A DNA stretch of 32,101 bases from Bacillota bacterium (GTDB lineage: Bacteria > Bacillota > UBA4882 > UBA8346): NCBI GenBank assembly GCA_023435225.1, contig JAEYRX010000034.1:1-32101 (forward strand), given 5' to 3'. A program made the translations under genes and the position numbers. Below, one piece after another: positions 13,001-18,184 of the stretch (positions are counted from its first letter, which is position 1; each line of letters starts with the position of its first letter). Under the pieces are notes generated by a model. The model was not told the origin of the DNA and ran no database searches. It saw nothing but the letters and a program-made list of their open reading frames with translations.

Positions 13001-16000
13001 GGTACTGTTGATGCAAGATATCTCCACCGGGACCAACTGTTGGCTGCTGAATATCTCATAATTATAATTAAAGGCACGGTCATTGCCCAACGGTATTTTT
13101 GCTTGCTGAACCGTTACTTCATCGACAGTCCGGTCGTAAACATATCCATGGATTGGAACTACAATCTTTTGATCGTTTCCGGCGCAGACCCGGGCATGGA
13201 CTTTTTTATAAACTTTAAAGTTATATACCGCCGGGCTGGTATTACCGACCGGCCGCAACTTAAATTGAAAACCTAGATAACGCCCTTCTTGAATGTTTTT
13301 AAATTCAAAATGAATTACTTCCCTATCCGTCAAAGGATTGTACTGCCGGGTCAGTGTATAAAACTCGTTCTCAGCTTCCAGGAACATTTGTGAGAGTATT
13401 TTAAGGGATTTTTTAAAAATTATTTGATCGTTTTCACTGGTGCCGGCAGCTCCCGAATCTTTTTCTTTGACCGTAAAACCAAACTCAATTGGTTCAACTG
13501 TACTGTTTGATACCAGCCAAAGCGGATCAACTTCAAAACTTAAGCCAGTCAAACCTTCCATGTCATCATTGACATAATTAAAAGAAAGTGTACCGGCGCT
13601 CTGATCCAGTTTTTGATAAAGATAATATAAGGAAGTCGTTTTTAGATTGTCAGTTAGCCCTATGCCTGCTCCCAAATAGAGTTCTGCTTTGGAAGTAATG
13701 AAAAACCGGGCCGGGGTAAGATTGGCATTAAGCGCCTCCGGGAAAAGATAGGTGATTGGTTCATCAGACTGATAAAAAGAACTAAAGTAAATTTGACCTT
13801 TTTTTAATTGATAAGAACCATTACCGGCATATAACAATAAAAAGGAATTATCATTAAAACCGGCGGCGCAAAGTGGCTCGTTAAAGGTAATTCCGGAAGC
13901 AAAATAACGCCGGGAACCTTTTTTATATTCCATAATATTAATAACATTTGTCTGGTCCAGTATTAGTAAATAGTCATTGTAATCTCCATTACTATATTCA
14001 CCGGCAATAATGTTTTTAAAACTCAATCCTCTAATCGGGTTGCCATCCGTTCCCGGGATAGTTGCCTCCAGATACCCGGCCTCAGTCTTATTGTAAAAGA
14101 TGACTTGGCCGCTTTCAGTCCGTAGTACTGCTGTTATCCCATCGGAAGAGAGCACAAATTGTTTTAGATTATAGTTATTAGGAAAACTAATCCGGTTTAA
14201 GGCCGCTACCATTAAACCGTTACTACTTTCCGTAAGGGTATTGATATCGAAACTATATAAGTAATTATAATAATTACCGTAAATATTAATCAAACCGTTT
14301 CGTTCCTCGATGAACTGAACGTGCTGCAAGGTTACAGGGAACCGGATATTTACCAAAGCCTTGTCTTTTAAGAGGTAAAGTCCGGATTCTTCGGTACTGT
14401 AAAGATTGGATACCCCAACCAATAGTCCGATATCGCTCATACAAAGAGCGTAACCATACATCTGCGGTCTGGTCAATACCCGGACCCAGCTCTGATCTCC
14501 CAATCCTTTTTTATAAATAGAAAGATTACCATTTGAGGAGTTAGTCAATGCATAAAGAGTACCGTTCTTTTCCTCGGCAAGGTCGGCAGTATTAGCCAGT
14601 ATCCCTTCTTTTTCAACTGATGGTTCTCCGTCGGCTAAAACAAACCCGCCTTCCTCGGTCACTAGGGTATTGGTCATTTGCGGATCTTTAGTTTCATTGA
14701 AGTTCTTCAACCGCTGATAAGTGTCAAGTAAATCATGGGTATAAACATTCGGTTGGACCAGATCAATCCACAGCCGGTTATCATCCAGATAAACAATCCG
14801 GTGAATTTCATCATCCCAGTGAGAACCGTCCTTGTTTTTATAGGCAATAATCTCGACTTCACCGCTGCCCAATCCTTCCAAGGGAATTTCAAAATCATTA
14901 TAGAACTTATAACGTGAACGGGCATCGATACCAGCTGAAGACTCTCCTATCTTGGCCGGCTTATCATTGACCAAAAACAAATTCTCTTTAAGTTTATTAC
15001 TTGGTCTAAAAACCACTTTCAAGGTTACCGTATTCGGGGCCGGAGTACCATCAACCATAGTAACGCCGCTTCGGTATGGCGAGTCAATCTCACCTTCAAT
15101 TCTTAAATAGGAACCGGCTGCCGGTTTAAAATACTCTCCCGCCTGCGGCAGCACAAACCCGAAGATTGAACTATCCTTTTGATAATAGACTTGGATGGTA
15201 TCATTATATTTAACATTTTCCGGTCCGGTAGTTTCGGCGGTAATTGTATTAAAACCATTTTTCAACCAGAGTCTGGCCCGGTAAAGCTTGTTGTTTCCGT
15301 TGCCATTCTCATAAAATTCGGCCGGCAGACCATTTACCATGACAGGTTCATAGGCGGAACTGATTATTACATCCACCATATCGGTATTTAATAATTGATG
15401 GTCCTTGGGACTTTCTATTTTTATATATTGTCCCGCTTCCGGACGGTAAACCCTAACCGTATCGGTAGCGATTATAAAATCCTGGTTGTTCACCCGTTGA
15501 TATAAAGTTGCCATTAGATTGTTATAACCATACTTTAAAGCTATACTCTTTTTTGGAAGGTTAGTCGCACCCACCGCAGTCTTTTCCGAAACATAACCCG
15601 AGGTCAAATTGGCAAAATTTACATAATAATCACTCCCGGTAGAACTTACTGCTTCCATCTCCACTTGTTCGGCATATACTACTTGCATCTCCGTCGGCTT
15701 AGTAATTAAGATAAAGGCATTGGCCATACTGCTGCCGATAGTAAACCCGTTGGAGTTTTTCCACAAAACATCGCTTAGTTTATTTCCCTCTCCATCGGTT
15801 ACGGCATTGTTATTATAAGTGAATTGATATCGGATATTAGGATTCCCCGGTGTCAGCACTCGGAATCTAATCTCACATAATACTCCGGTCCTTGGTGAAA
15901 TTACTCCTGTTCCTTGCAACGCATATGATACAATCACATGAGAGCCCCGGGTGTTACTAGTCGCCGGATCGGAGGCCGCATACAGAAAATCGTGTTTACG

Positions 16001-16258
16001 CAGTTCCCCATTGACCATTCCTCCTGGAGTGATGCTTTCAAATTTCAATACCGTTCCTTCATAAGTAAGGTCGAAAAACAGACTATGCAGCCCGGTATTT
16101 TTCTCCATTGTTACCTTGACGGTTACAATATCACCGACTTTATAAACATCCTTATCCGTCTGCGCCTTCACCACCACCGCTTCCGCGAAGGTTTGTCCAA
16201 TAAAAGCGAATAGTAAAATCATCACAATTAATCCGATAAGCATTACTTTGCGTTGCAT
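1019..16258 (-). CDS. Giant exported multidomain surface protein (5079 aa)
   Basis: One open frame of 5079 residues without a break. The ATG at 16258 has AAAGGAGT (16267-16274) at good spacing. Residues 1-25 are a classic signal peptide ending in Ala. A cohesin-like domain follows (about 27-172: VxVGDxVTVxV, FDLTYxxxVLKF). Then come Ig-like domains (180-530), a likely beta-propeller (555-890), further beta domains, a beta-gamma-crystallin-like unit (1788-1883), an FN3 domain (1890-1979), two LamG/concanavalin-like domains (about 2153-2326 and 2546-2689), an NHL-like propeller (3533-3836), TolB/PD40-type blades (3843-4143), an FN3 domain (4173-4260), and about eight PKD-like repeats of 90 residues (4260-5079) sharing an IxW(5)W core. 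No LPXTG, SLH or transmembrane anchor is visible at the C-terminus. The cohesin-like domain suggests docking to a partner, but no dockerin is seen in the window. The role is inferred to be adhesion or matrix. It follows a lipoprotein gene with 222 bases between them. Confidence 0.9.
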   Translation of the reverse strand: MQRKVMLIGLIVMILLFAFIGQTFAEAVVVKAQTDKDVYKVGDIVTVKVTMEKNTGLHSLFFDLTYEGTVLKFESITPGGMVNGELRKHDFLYAASDPATSNTRGSHVIVSYALQGTGVISPRTGVLCEIRFRVLTPGNPNIRYQFTYNNNAVTDGEGNKLSDVLWKNSNGFTIGSSMANAFILITKPTEMQVVYAEQVEMEAVSSTGSDYYVNFANLTSGYVSEKTAVGATNLPKKSIALKYGYNNLMATLYQRVNNQDFIIATDTVRVYRPEAGQYIKIESPKDHQLLNTDMVDVIISSAYEPVMVNGLPAEFYENGNGNNKLYRARLWLKNGFNTITAETTGPENVKYNDTIQVYYQKDSSIFGFVLPQAGEYFKPAAGSYLRIEGEIDSPYRSGVTMVDGTPAPNTVTLKVVFRPSNKLKENLFLVNDKPAKIGESSAGIDARSRYKFYNDFEIPLEGLGSGEVEIIAYKNKDGSHWDDEIHRIVYLDDNRLWIDLVQPNVYTHDLLDTYQRLKNFNETKDPQMTNTLVTEEGGFVLADGEPSVEKEGILANTADLAEEKNGTLYALTNSSNGNLSIYKKGLGDQSWVRVLTRPQMYGYALCMSDIGLLVGVSNLYSTEESGLYLLKDKALVNIRFPVTLQHVQFIEERNGLINIYGNYYNYLYSFDINTLTESSNGLMVAALNRISFPNNYNLKQFVLSSDGITAVLRTESGQVIFYNKTEAGYLEATIPGTDGNPIRGLSFKNIIAGEYSNGDYNDYLLILDQTNVINIMEYKKGSRRYFASGITFNEPLCAAGFNDNSFLLLYAGNGSYQLKKGQIYFSSFYQSDEPITYLFPEALNANLTPARFFITSKAELYLGAGIGLTDNLKTTSLYYLYQKLDQSAGTLSFNYVNDDMEGLTGLSFEVDPLWLVSNSTVEPIEFGFTVKEKDSGAAGTSENDQIIFKKSLKILSQMFLEAENEFYTLTRQYNPLTDREVIHFEFKNIQEGRYLGFQFKLRPVGNTSPAVYNFKVYKKVHARVCAGNDQKIVVPIHGYVYDRTVDEVTVQQAKIPLGNDRAFNYNYEIFSSQQLVPVEISCINSTGATASLNFTVEIVNSENGLGAIQYLQGENNNTFPGNTLEVTSEKLTLSGKYYGLEGAVVGYEIYGYQYKNGVESVALVKRGLFDTVRDDSVFQDLEVDRIKLGSGYCAGYFQEQEITLIPGKQQLRIYVENPGGLRSEFKVNDKYPDINYSMLPEDQKIVFDLELLTPVVTVQTAPIRYRANLEAYEELESTSQGNRYVFKRSYELNGEIKSLYNFSNLIVKSFTSGLTFEDGSIETSVKVETGNRFKIKVNIVISENVAAKDFDIGVFPTIPSLSNLKTGVRLSVNKNFKDTNFIPDFSRIHPENWSTGEKESREVPIRVKFNRSDLPAPEAWLSLTVNSGNPINGYLEAADGTYYLLKDENHQLLLLPNLKVGRNRIQWVLWYRSIDGRNSYVMSSSNTDKIGMNDDIFDYTETIQTVATKISFNPDMTTRYYSSTLPELNITKDQKTKIMVILNGLIIKEDPGEATTFIKLALTGNNALREGKNELTVTFTESLQQPVSKTYSFLYDSKNPEVVITSWHFAADDRTLEELTALVTDANFDKAYLYYGNDIISRYPKVSIVAADKYLLHWTNLAVNEMDPAAKPITVRAYDHSDKEGTSDTLKSIPQRPGEENIKDTQISLPIYNIDNGYPVLENEGNYKANPFPEHTKFAPRNFLERESAKTIIGNSGDYLVKNINEPASSGSTVVTNGWVGGSPKREPGVYLYNGANYDGGYFYISNSRSLSDFDDYTFNDGNRFNNNVRAILIIGNYTIRFWTEDYYDSIYGSTSKSISDLDDVILEGYSGWANNIESAIVTSNYTTTPQTPQINITRNKDLYTITWQPVNVSIGIWAYELQSQINNSGTWNREAYLYPGVTSFTKDATTVNSIQYRLRVMDTNHNYSAWATSDIYEHFSNQFLIPDEYKYLVFKVAKDFMVIQSKDNITDKIRFRAAGSYKKIADNIIEEVNPTILTLTHTHTIESYNYIYYMVEIPELKNEFVKYCQSIATTLISTPEYAVYDWGSLQVLYDNPLNSDRLVDIYATGNLPGTLDSNQETQLNDLVFYDFNYEEPGSAGILNSSLDYSADQVKVSFDRPSPALTSTINFWLRLEDEGLGDSDYLSELQTISKRVLTIADASDNNLIGIEYQGNRLTFNDISNSIFKSQIGTLNTLLDSQSWNLITLRITDTPTIELFINNKLCLQYPITSDMAAKLLAKEVKLIFGPELGYNYNTGFYSIAAPFYIDRLLTPDEAQRLYSLYDKYSAADLNYYFQNINDEFGTKCGKLRTISGCGSDFFSVKENSNPLEDPSKGSLKASNRMLNLLKKDTNSSGKQYVILSEANTYVAVSIDLESSDDSFTLKPSGRTKLGRYYFGDKNSNYSLGVDRWYSLAGSVLEIDEKTTARLVLRINEHEQSWQLRKGRFHFIYDNTLSKLTPSQVKLYIETDGPVTLGTDMSFNQGNFILKKSLSRTALKTQYSFGLAGMVSLRYKPLNVNRNGLVNYQDAVIFDSELFKIYTVFDQNNDDALFAVDIREEQDTKTIVTNVKVRDGWQHLQLAYDFKESSNKAVYFYIDGTLAGVETVSLQPFGSLAGIQPTGDNVWFGCDQAEQKFACGYIDEVKLSKYYQQSNYTAQEPARLNYLAEAKMVTRDLADNLTIESEKYTLEALDNSLKREGETFPVNLDGIPAGRYRFTDEMVINGHNYRKILFFNIDNRPRFILKEKTPIVFKNVASDLRFTFNSDVSYRFGDERLFYLGLAGEITYKVGEQLLTQTRYLVQDFLNQQTSQWLLGIPEGEIINWQPVNTDNAGLLELVFPNIATAKSVDCRFKYFYFETSFTDTEKFDESSIPELTCRIPLAVLSQPIVPEKDQAGNEYKLVVDVTDGEGGGWDPIFKDIEIAYETISNKNGIRKQGSCGLSQSGSNSGKAELYYDDILSWTGNVPIYDGYNCKLSLKYQGVTYMETNGIQLNWGRKTEEIPMPTIQVLEINEFSLLSIDQQNPEKPKASFYLKYTQNGLGVITPKLEIIRDDRIQEVDTYLTNINTESAVILNKVSIPKGLFKVRLSLIAEGFIRSRELEINNSVEKPEIALTSGVDALIQYNNVLFSWKGYYKGQFIDSIEYQYNLDNHGWTTPNSGWRSVRFYNLEEGYHTFQVQALYHGLPSEIRQVTFFVDINKPKFDASKIKIEKVYDEQGVFYAVKLSGSTGAVDDISLEQLTINRNKVQLQDDGSFAANNVPITADGSENIILTAYDRAGNYTDYQLTIDNPITEILFPAGSQRVRYSPLCLTGKINSQIQAGLSIYVADKFSTTKGDYSGWKKAKINPDRTFFVEDLYINPGTAEREIVTKLRLAAVFDSGKTFEREIELRANEVLRPIEMKLSTHAAEGENSETQISIDCRANVSNISSWSIDFNGDGIYDLVDLTKNPASQEARVHSWTHKYSSLGLVSPRVRVITTDGDFFSTSDTLIIHEKIKEASFKIVNSPIAISTVRMIDESNRVMVMHKQDEQYLVDVYEVRRNDAYLSNKLYEIDLSALGIENPVKIRNRGNTDELFVAANNDALGAIYQLKANQFGNYQIAAVIHLDDEVADFTIQGQTLMISQNNRRNLVKALLVNGVIDQQKVTTVDITLSNSIPLREKAYLETNGANLLMADTLNQRIIQLSPSLGMIDQFGSRGIGEAQFIWPGLIRFHQNRIFINDSGRRDIQVFDRNYSPICTLAYRNETNYYNYVEPEFFADIADFEVIAREEENRLYYYALILSRSVGKLSMIRLPQWEELKVRVRNNKIVFVKEGEIFTAKPDGSDLEKVLSSDSLPRIEGAIDYPALASDGRRLAFTSKIRLYNGQTGSTPEDGVYTYSNLYYVNLEDHKLTKVDLGTMNGYEIERPVFNSNGSKLVFSAKSNKGKWKIYTYNFETGLIIKLFDIDENARFPYYSPDDRYLIFTSDFDGDEEIQIVRVDNLSVRLAVTKNNCRDSFPVWSTVYPGEITNLDLQKLIKSKIAFVSERNSHKGVYCVYLNQENENSISIYDLKNKQVVGNTPDVAAMEVTTTGLEGDYPCFTGDGRSLLFEYFDGRLDQLKKLDFETSLEALIQNQARTYLDLELVQGATRPAGMKNMITNFKAGTYNGNEIKLSWSRYTENDISYIIQYKVANSEDLYEVESMNQDNTIVTGLKMGMDYIVRVFIVENDIEVATSYWVKVKMPEVVARPSFTIDPDNPYLVRLHAWKPDPAENYKWRFSWVVENNEIQVQNSQDYMYEFGTSGNKTIFLKAYTEGQTATSVSDPMKVHIIGDLKPVINHTLAEDSSYIDLSALKSLGSKVNLASAQWIISGPGREPLTTSGSAEVTVQLDGFQHKINVSLTLQNTAINNQSDVAQVNKTIDLDIKEVKPVITYEVAEENQRLVRFSGEYSQGNINWKGAKWSLFANGGLLYSVDGTTTFDYLFPETNQETIYTVSLTVPRRNDGKTVTASQVITVKALPIEPKINYQVLELKQGNDVIGAKLLLDCTESKGNGIDYISARWAVAAASNYGDQAVQVGPTAIYNLVGLNEEQVFEVALTLSRKNGTDPITVTQLINISKNEVPQGKLVVNKTLDDSTNGKVLTLDVFKSTGPNIDWERTEWVIDGQYSQRGPVIRKEIPAVSNDTIVSFTCNLYRFGTSKPETISDKVKVGKNSIYPVISPIRISGTQHRMYKLSVLDTPGVNIDWERTDWYIYDGGERAVQLKGSVVGYEFPFNSEQMGYPVLVEMYLKGSSQPFVAYTTIDVDGDKLTPIITTEVDPENKNLITFKATGSEGSNINWAQTKWTFGDSKEAQYGPIVTYQYPVKQKSTTYKVTLTLTRTSANGVQEIMTATKDVKIGPDQIRPVIKVTKNGDYLVLSAEDSLGKGLLLDRCAWLFDGKGDQESSSLNTQSGVLKSSSYNQSNTNSREISAGGGKFFASAKIADSSTGSTGWNLTDYNNLKSQTTNFSSENSHVGAVCRRYVGGKQNVIVTLFVYRMTPEGGVEGESITVNLNVYNASGVYGR

Positions 16259-16480
16259 TTAAACCGACTCCTTTACAACCGTTTATAAAAGAACCTAACT
16301 CTTGCTCTTCCCCTAGGGGAAGAGTAACCACTATCCGTTGATGTCTAAAGAATTGTAAGCTATTAATTAAGCCTCAATGCTTCCCATAAACTATGTTTAG
16401 CATCACAACTTGGCGTTACTCTCTCACTCGGAAGAGATGACGAGAGAGGCGTGTTCTATGCTTTCATACAAATCAAAAAA
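16259..16480 (-). promoter_or_regulatory. Leader of giant gene with perfect 20-bp palindrome
   Basis: This spacer between the lipoprotein gene and the giant gene holds a perfect palindrome, CTCTTCCCCTAGGGGAAGAG, at 16305-16324, about 46 bases upstream of the giant start codon. It lacks a clean U-run, so it is more likely an operator, an RNA-stability stem or a weak attenuator than a terminator. Further upstream, 16371-16375 can pair with 16446-16450 (GCCTC/GAGGC), in competition with CTCTC/GAGAG pairing inside it. I could not match this to a known riboswitch. Confidence 0.5.
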
Positions 16481-17536
16481 TTATTTAATAACTTTAATCG
16501 TATACTCACCAATTCCCAACTCACTGGTAGCTAACTCTGCTTCAATCTTAAAATATACATGGTCAATACCAGCTGGAAAAATGCAATCAATCCTATTAAG
16601 TCCTTCATGTAAAGTATTAACAGCATTTGAGCCGGCAAACCGTAGCTTTAGCTCTGTATCGAAGGATCCAGTCACCAGATTTACATTAATAACCCATATC
16701 TCTTGATTTATCGTATTATCCCTTTTACAAACATACCAATCCTGATCGGTTTTAATATCACCTGTTGGATCTGGTAGTGCATAGGTTAAAACCGAGGCTT
16801 CACTGGTACCAACTTCTTCAGCATGATCTTGATCATCATTTGGTTCACAATTATCTGCTTTTGAGTATCGCAAACCATAAACGGAGGTTACATCTTTTCC
16901 ACGTTCTGCATCGTTACTATTATCTATCCAAGATACAATATATTGATAAAGAATCCCTGGAACAGCACTACTATCATTGAACTGATTTGTTTTTTTTCTG
17001 CCAACTTCAGAAAAAGTAGGAACATCTTTTGATTTTCGGTATATTATGTATTCTTTCGGATTTTCCGGATGAGGCAACCAATTGACCTCAACTCTATCTG
17101 TAAACTTCATTTTAGTGGCATCTATATTTTGAACCCATTCCGATATAGGATCGCTTGGAGCCGAAAGTTCGGAGTACTGATCTTGACTTAATGTTCTTAC
17201 AGCGTATTGAACCGTTTTATCCATAGGATACCCGATGTCTTTACAACTTGTCCCTGGAATACTATTTGCAACTGGAACAAACGCCTGTTCCCCATCTTTC
17301 CGTTCTAATCTATAACCACTTGCTCCAGTCACTCCTGACCAACTTACTTTCAAACCATCGGTTTCTCTGGTAACTGTTACATTAGTCGGTGCTTGTAACG
17401 AGCTTGAAGGAGAGGAACCAGGATCCTTAGGTGATTTCGAACCTCCACCGCCTCCACCCCCACCGCAAGAAGTTAACAAACTCAAACTCAATAAACAAGC
17501 CACTAATAAAATCATTCTAATCATATTATTTCTCAT
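16481..17536 (-). CDS. FN3/PPC-domain lipoprotein
   Basis: A 351-residue exported lipoprotein. I chose the ATG at 17536 because AGGAGGG lies 5-6 bases upstream; an in-frame upstream codon has no such site. The signal peptide ends in a lipobox LLTS-Cys24, followed by a run of eight glycines and a Ser/Pro/Lys linker. Residues about 48-135 and 136-225 are two fibronectin type III domains (VSW...GYRLERKD, VNWLPHP...YIIYRK). Residues about 230-351 look like a bacterial pre-peptidase C-terminal (PPC) beta-sandwich (CEPNDDQDHAEEV, then DQDWYVCK). No catalytic residues are seen, so a structural or binding role at the membrane surface is inferred. It is the gene just upstream of the 5079-residue protein on the same strand and may anchor or assemble with it. 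Upstream DNA has Spo0A-box-like sites and hairpins. Confidence 0.85.
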   Translation of the reverse strand: MRNNMIRMILLVACLLSLSLLTSCGGGGGGGGSKSPKDPGSSPSSSLQAPTNVTVTRETDGLKVSWSGVTGASGYRLERKDGEQAFVPVANSIPGTSCKDIGYPMDKTVQYAVRTLSQDQYSELSAPSDPISEWVQNIDATKMKFTDRVEVNWLPHPENPKEYIIYRKSKDVPTFSEVGRKKTNQFNDSSAVPGILYQYIVSWIDNSNDAERGKDVTSVYGLRYSKADNCEPNDDQDHAEEVGTSEASVLTYALPDPTGDIKTDQDWYVCKRDNTINQEIWVINVNLVTGSFDTELKLRFAGSNAVNTLHEGLNRIDCIFPAGIDHVYFKIEAELATSELGIGEYTIKVIK

Positions 17537-17601
17537 GACACCCTCCTGATATAAACATTTCATAACAATATCCAAATTTTATCCAATCTTAAGCTCCGCA
17601 T

Positions 17602-17760
17602 AATATAATGTTTTGGACCACAAAGCCCCAGGTTACCCTTCCACTCGGGGAAGCCAGAGCCTGGATGGCTCAAGGTTGCGACATCCAAGGATGGATAATA
17701 GTCGCAGAGGGCGATGGTTAGGTGCCTTTTGACCCTAAAAAACCTCTCTCCACCTGCCTC
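17602..17760 (-). ncRNA. Candidate structured 5' leader of lipoprotein gene
   Basis: Read on the minus strand, three hairpins follow one another. The first is TGCGAC/GTCGCA (17701-17706 with 17677-17682), with an inner ATCCA/TGGAT stem and a UAUU bulge. The second is GAGCC/GGCTC (17667-17671 with 17657-17661), with an AUCCA loop. The third is CTTCC/GGAAG (17649-17653 with 17638-17642). The loop of the second hairpin could pair with the UGGAU of the first. The stretch is more GC-rich than its surroundings and has no convincing protein. It ends about 65 bases before the lipoprotein ATG. It does not match the c-di-GMP, SAM, TPP, cobalamin or FMN cores that I know. Confidence 0.35.
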
Positions 17761-17761
17761 G

Positions 17762-17788
17762 TGTCGAATTTTAGCACTTTTTGTCGAA
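17762..17788 (+). promoter_or_regulatory. Two Spo0A-box-like sites (TGTCGAA), downstream pair
   Basis: TGTCGAA occurs at 17762-17768 and 17782-17788, exactly 20 bases apart (two helical turns) in the same orientation. The second sits in TTTTTGTCGAA, a very good match to the Spo0A box known from Bacillus (TTTGTCGAA / TGNCGAA). A weak -10-like TAAAAT (minus strand, 17773-17768) lies between them. These sites lie just upstream of the structured leader of the lipoprotein gene. Confidence 0.55.
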
Positions 17789-17789
17789 C

Positions 17790-17825
17790 AAAAAATTAAA
17801 CCGATCCTAATATCTGGACCGGTTT
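17790..17825 (-). terminator. Rho-independent terminator in upstream region of lipoprotein
   Basis: On the minus strand a 10-bp stem (17816-17825 with 17798-17807, one G-U pair) with an 8-base loop is followed after AA by six U residues (17795-17790). It lies between the two pairs of TGTCGAA sites. It would stop any transcript that starts near 17840, either giving a very short RNA or acting as a barrier to read-through from the beta-lactamase-fold gene. Confidence 0.6.
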
Positions 17826-17842
17826 CCCAGCAAACCAACACT

Positions 17843-17866
17843 TATAAAATTCGACAAAATTCGACA
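17843..17866 (-). promoter_or_regulatory. Tandem Spo0A-box-like sites with TATAAG
   Basis: On the minus strand TGTCGAA is present twice, at 17866-17860 and 17856-17850, with a 10-base period (TTTGTCGAAT repeated), then TATAAG at 17848-17843. Tandem boxes one helical turn apart are the usual layout at Spo0A-controlled promoters. The orientation is opposite to that of the 17762-17788 pair, so the four sites face each other across the terminator. Confidence 0.55.
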
Positions 17867-18018
17867 AACCAAACAACTTTCTCCAATCAACCAATAATTT
17901 ATGTAGAATTGTATCATAATGTTTCTTATTTTCCAATAAATTAATGCAAAAAAATAAAAAAACTGTTAGTAAGTTTTTAACACAGGTAATATCCAATAAA
18001 AAACATGTTATAAACATA

Positions 18019-18048
18019 TAAAAAAAGCGCCACTAATTACAATGACGC
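18019..18048 (-). terminator. Terminator downstream of beta-lactamase-fold gene
   Basis: On the minus strand GCGUCAUU pairs with AGUGGCGC (8 bp including wobble pairs, 18048-18041 with 18034-18027), followed by seven U residues (18026-18020). It lies 137 bases after the stop codon of the gene ending at 18185 and is the natural end of that transcript. Confidence 0.6.
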
Positions 18049-18102
18049 CTCTTTCACAGCTATACTTTTCCATATACTATCTAGAAAATGCTATCGAAGC
18101 TT

Positions 18103-18163
18103 GTCGTTCACCCAGCCTTATTTTCATACTTTCAGGTGCGCAGCGGTAGCTGGCGTGGACGAC
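18103..18163. repeat. Imperfect inverted repeat in 3' region
   Basis: GTCGT-t-CAC-CCAGC (18103-18116) can pair with GCTGG-c-GTG-g-ACGAC (18149-18163) as three blocks of 5, 3 and 5 bp, across a 32-base middle. It lies between the stop codon of the beta-lactamase-fold gene and its terminator, so it would be part of that 3' untranslated RNA. The function is unknown. Confidence 0.4.
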
Positions 18164-18184
18164 TATCTTCCAAAAACCAACCAC

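Noticed and set aside
2076..15391. Many plus-strand open frames of 60-160 codons opposite the giant gene
   Set aside because: They have no ribosome sites or recognisable domains and lie antisense to a continuous, domain-rich 5079-codon frame.
17602..17760. c-di-GMP-I riboswitch upstream of the lipoprotein
   Set aside because: A GTCGCAACC segment and a GGGTAACC end recall it, but the conserved AAACC and CGCAAAGC elements and the GNRA loop are missing.
17560..17841. 93-codon minus-strand frame upstream of the lipoprotein
   Set aside because: It runs through a terminator, the Spo0A-box-like sites and the hairpin leader and has no ribosome site.
17796..18017. 73-codon minus-strand frame after the beta-lactamase-fold gene
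   Set aside because: It begins directly at a terminator U-run, has no ribosome site, and ends inside another terminator stem.
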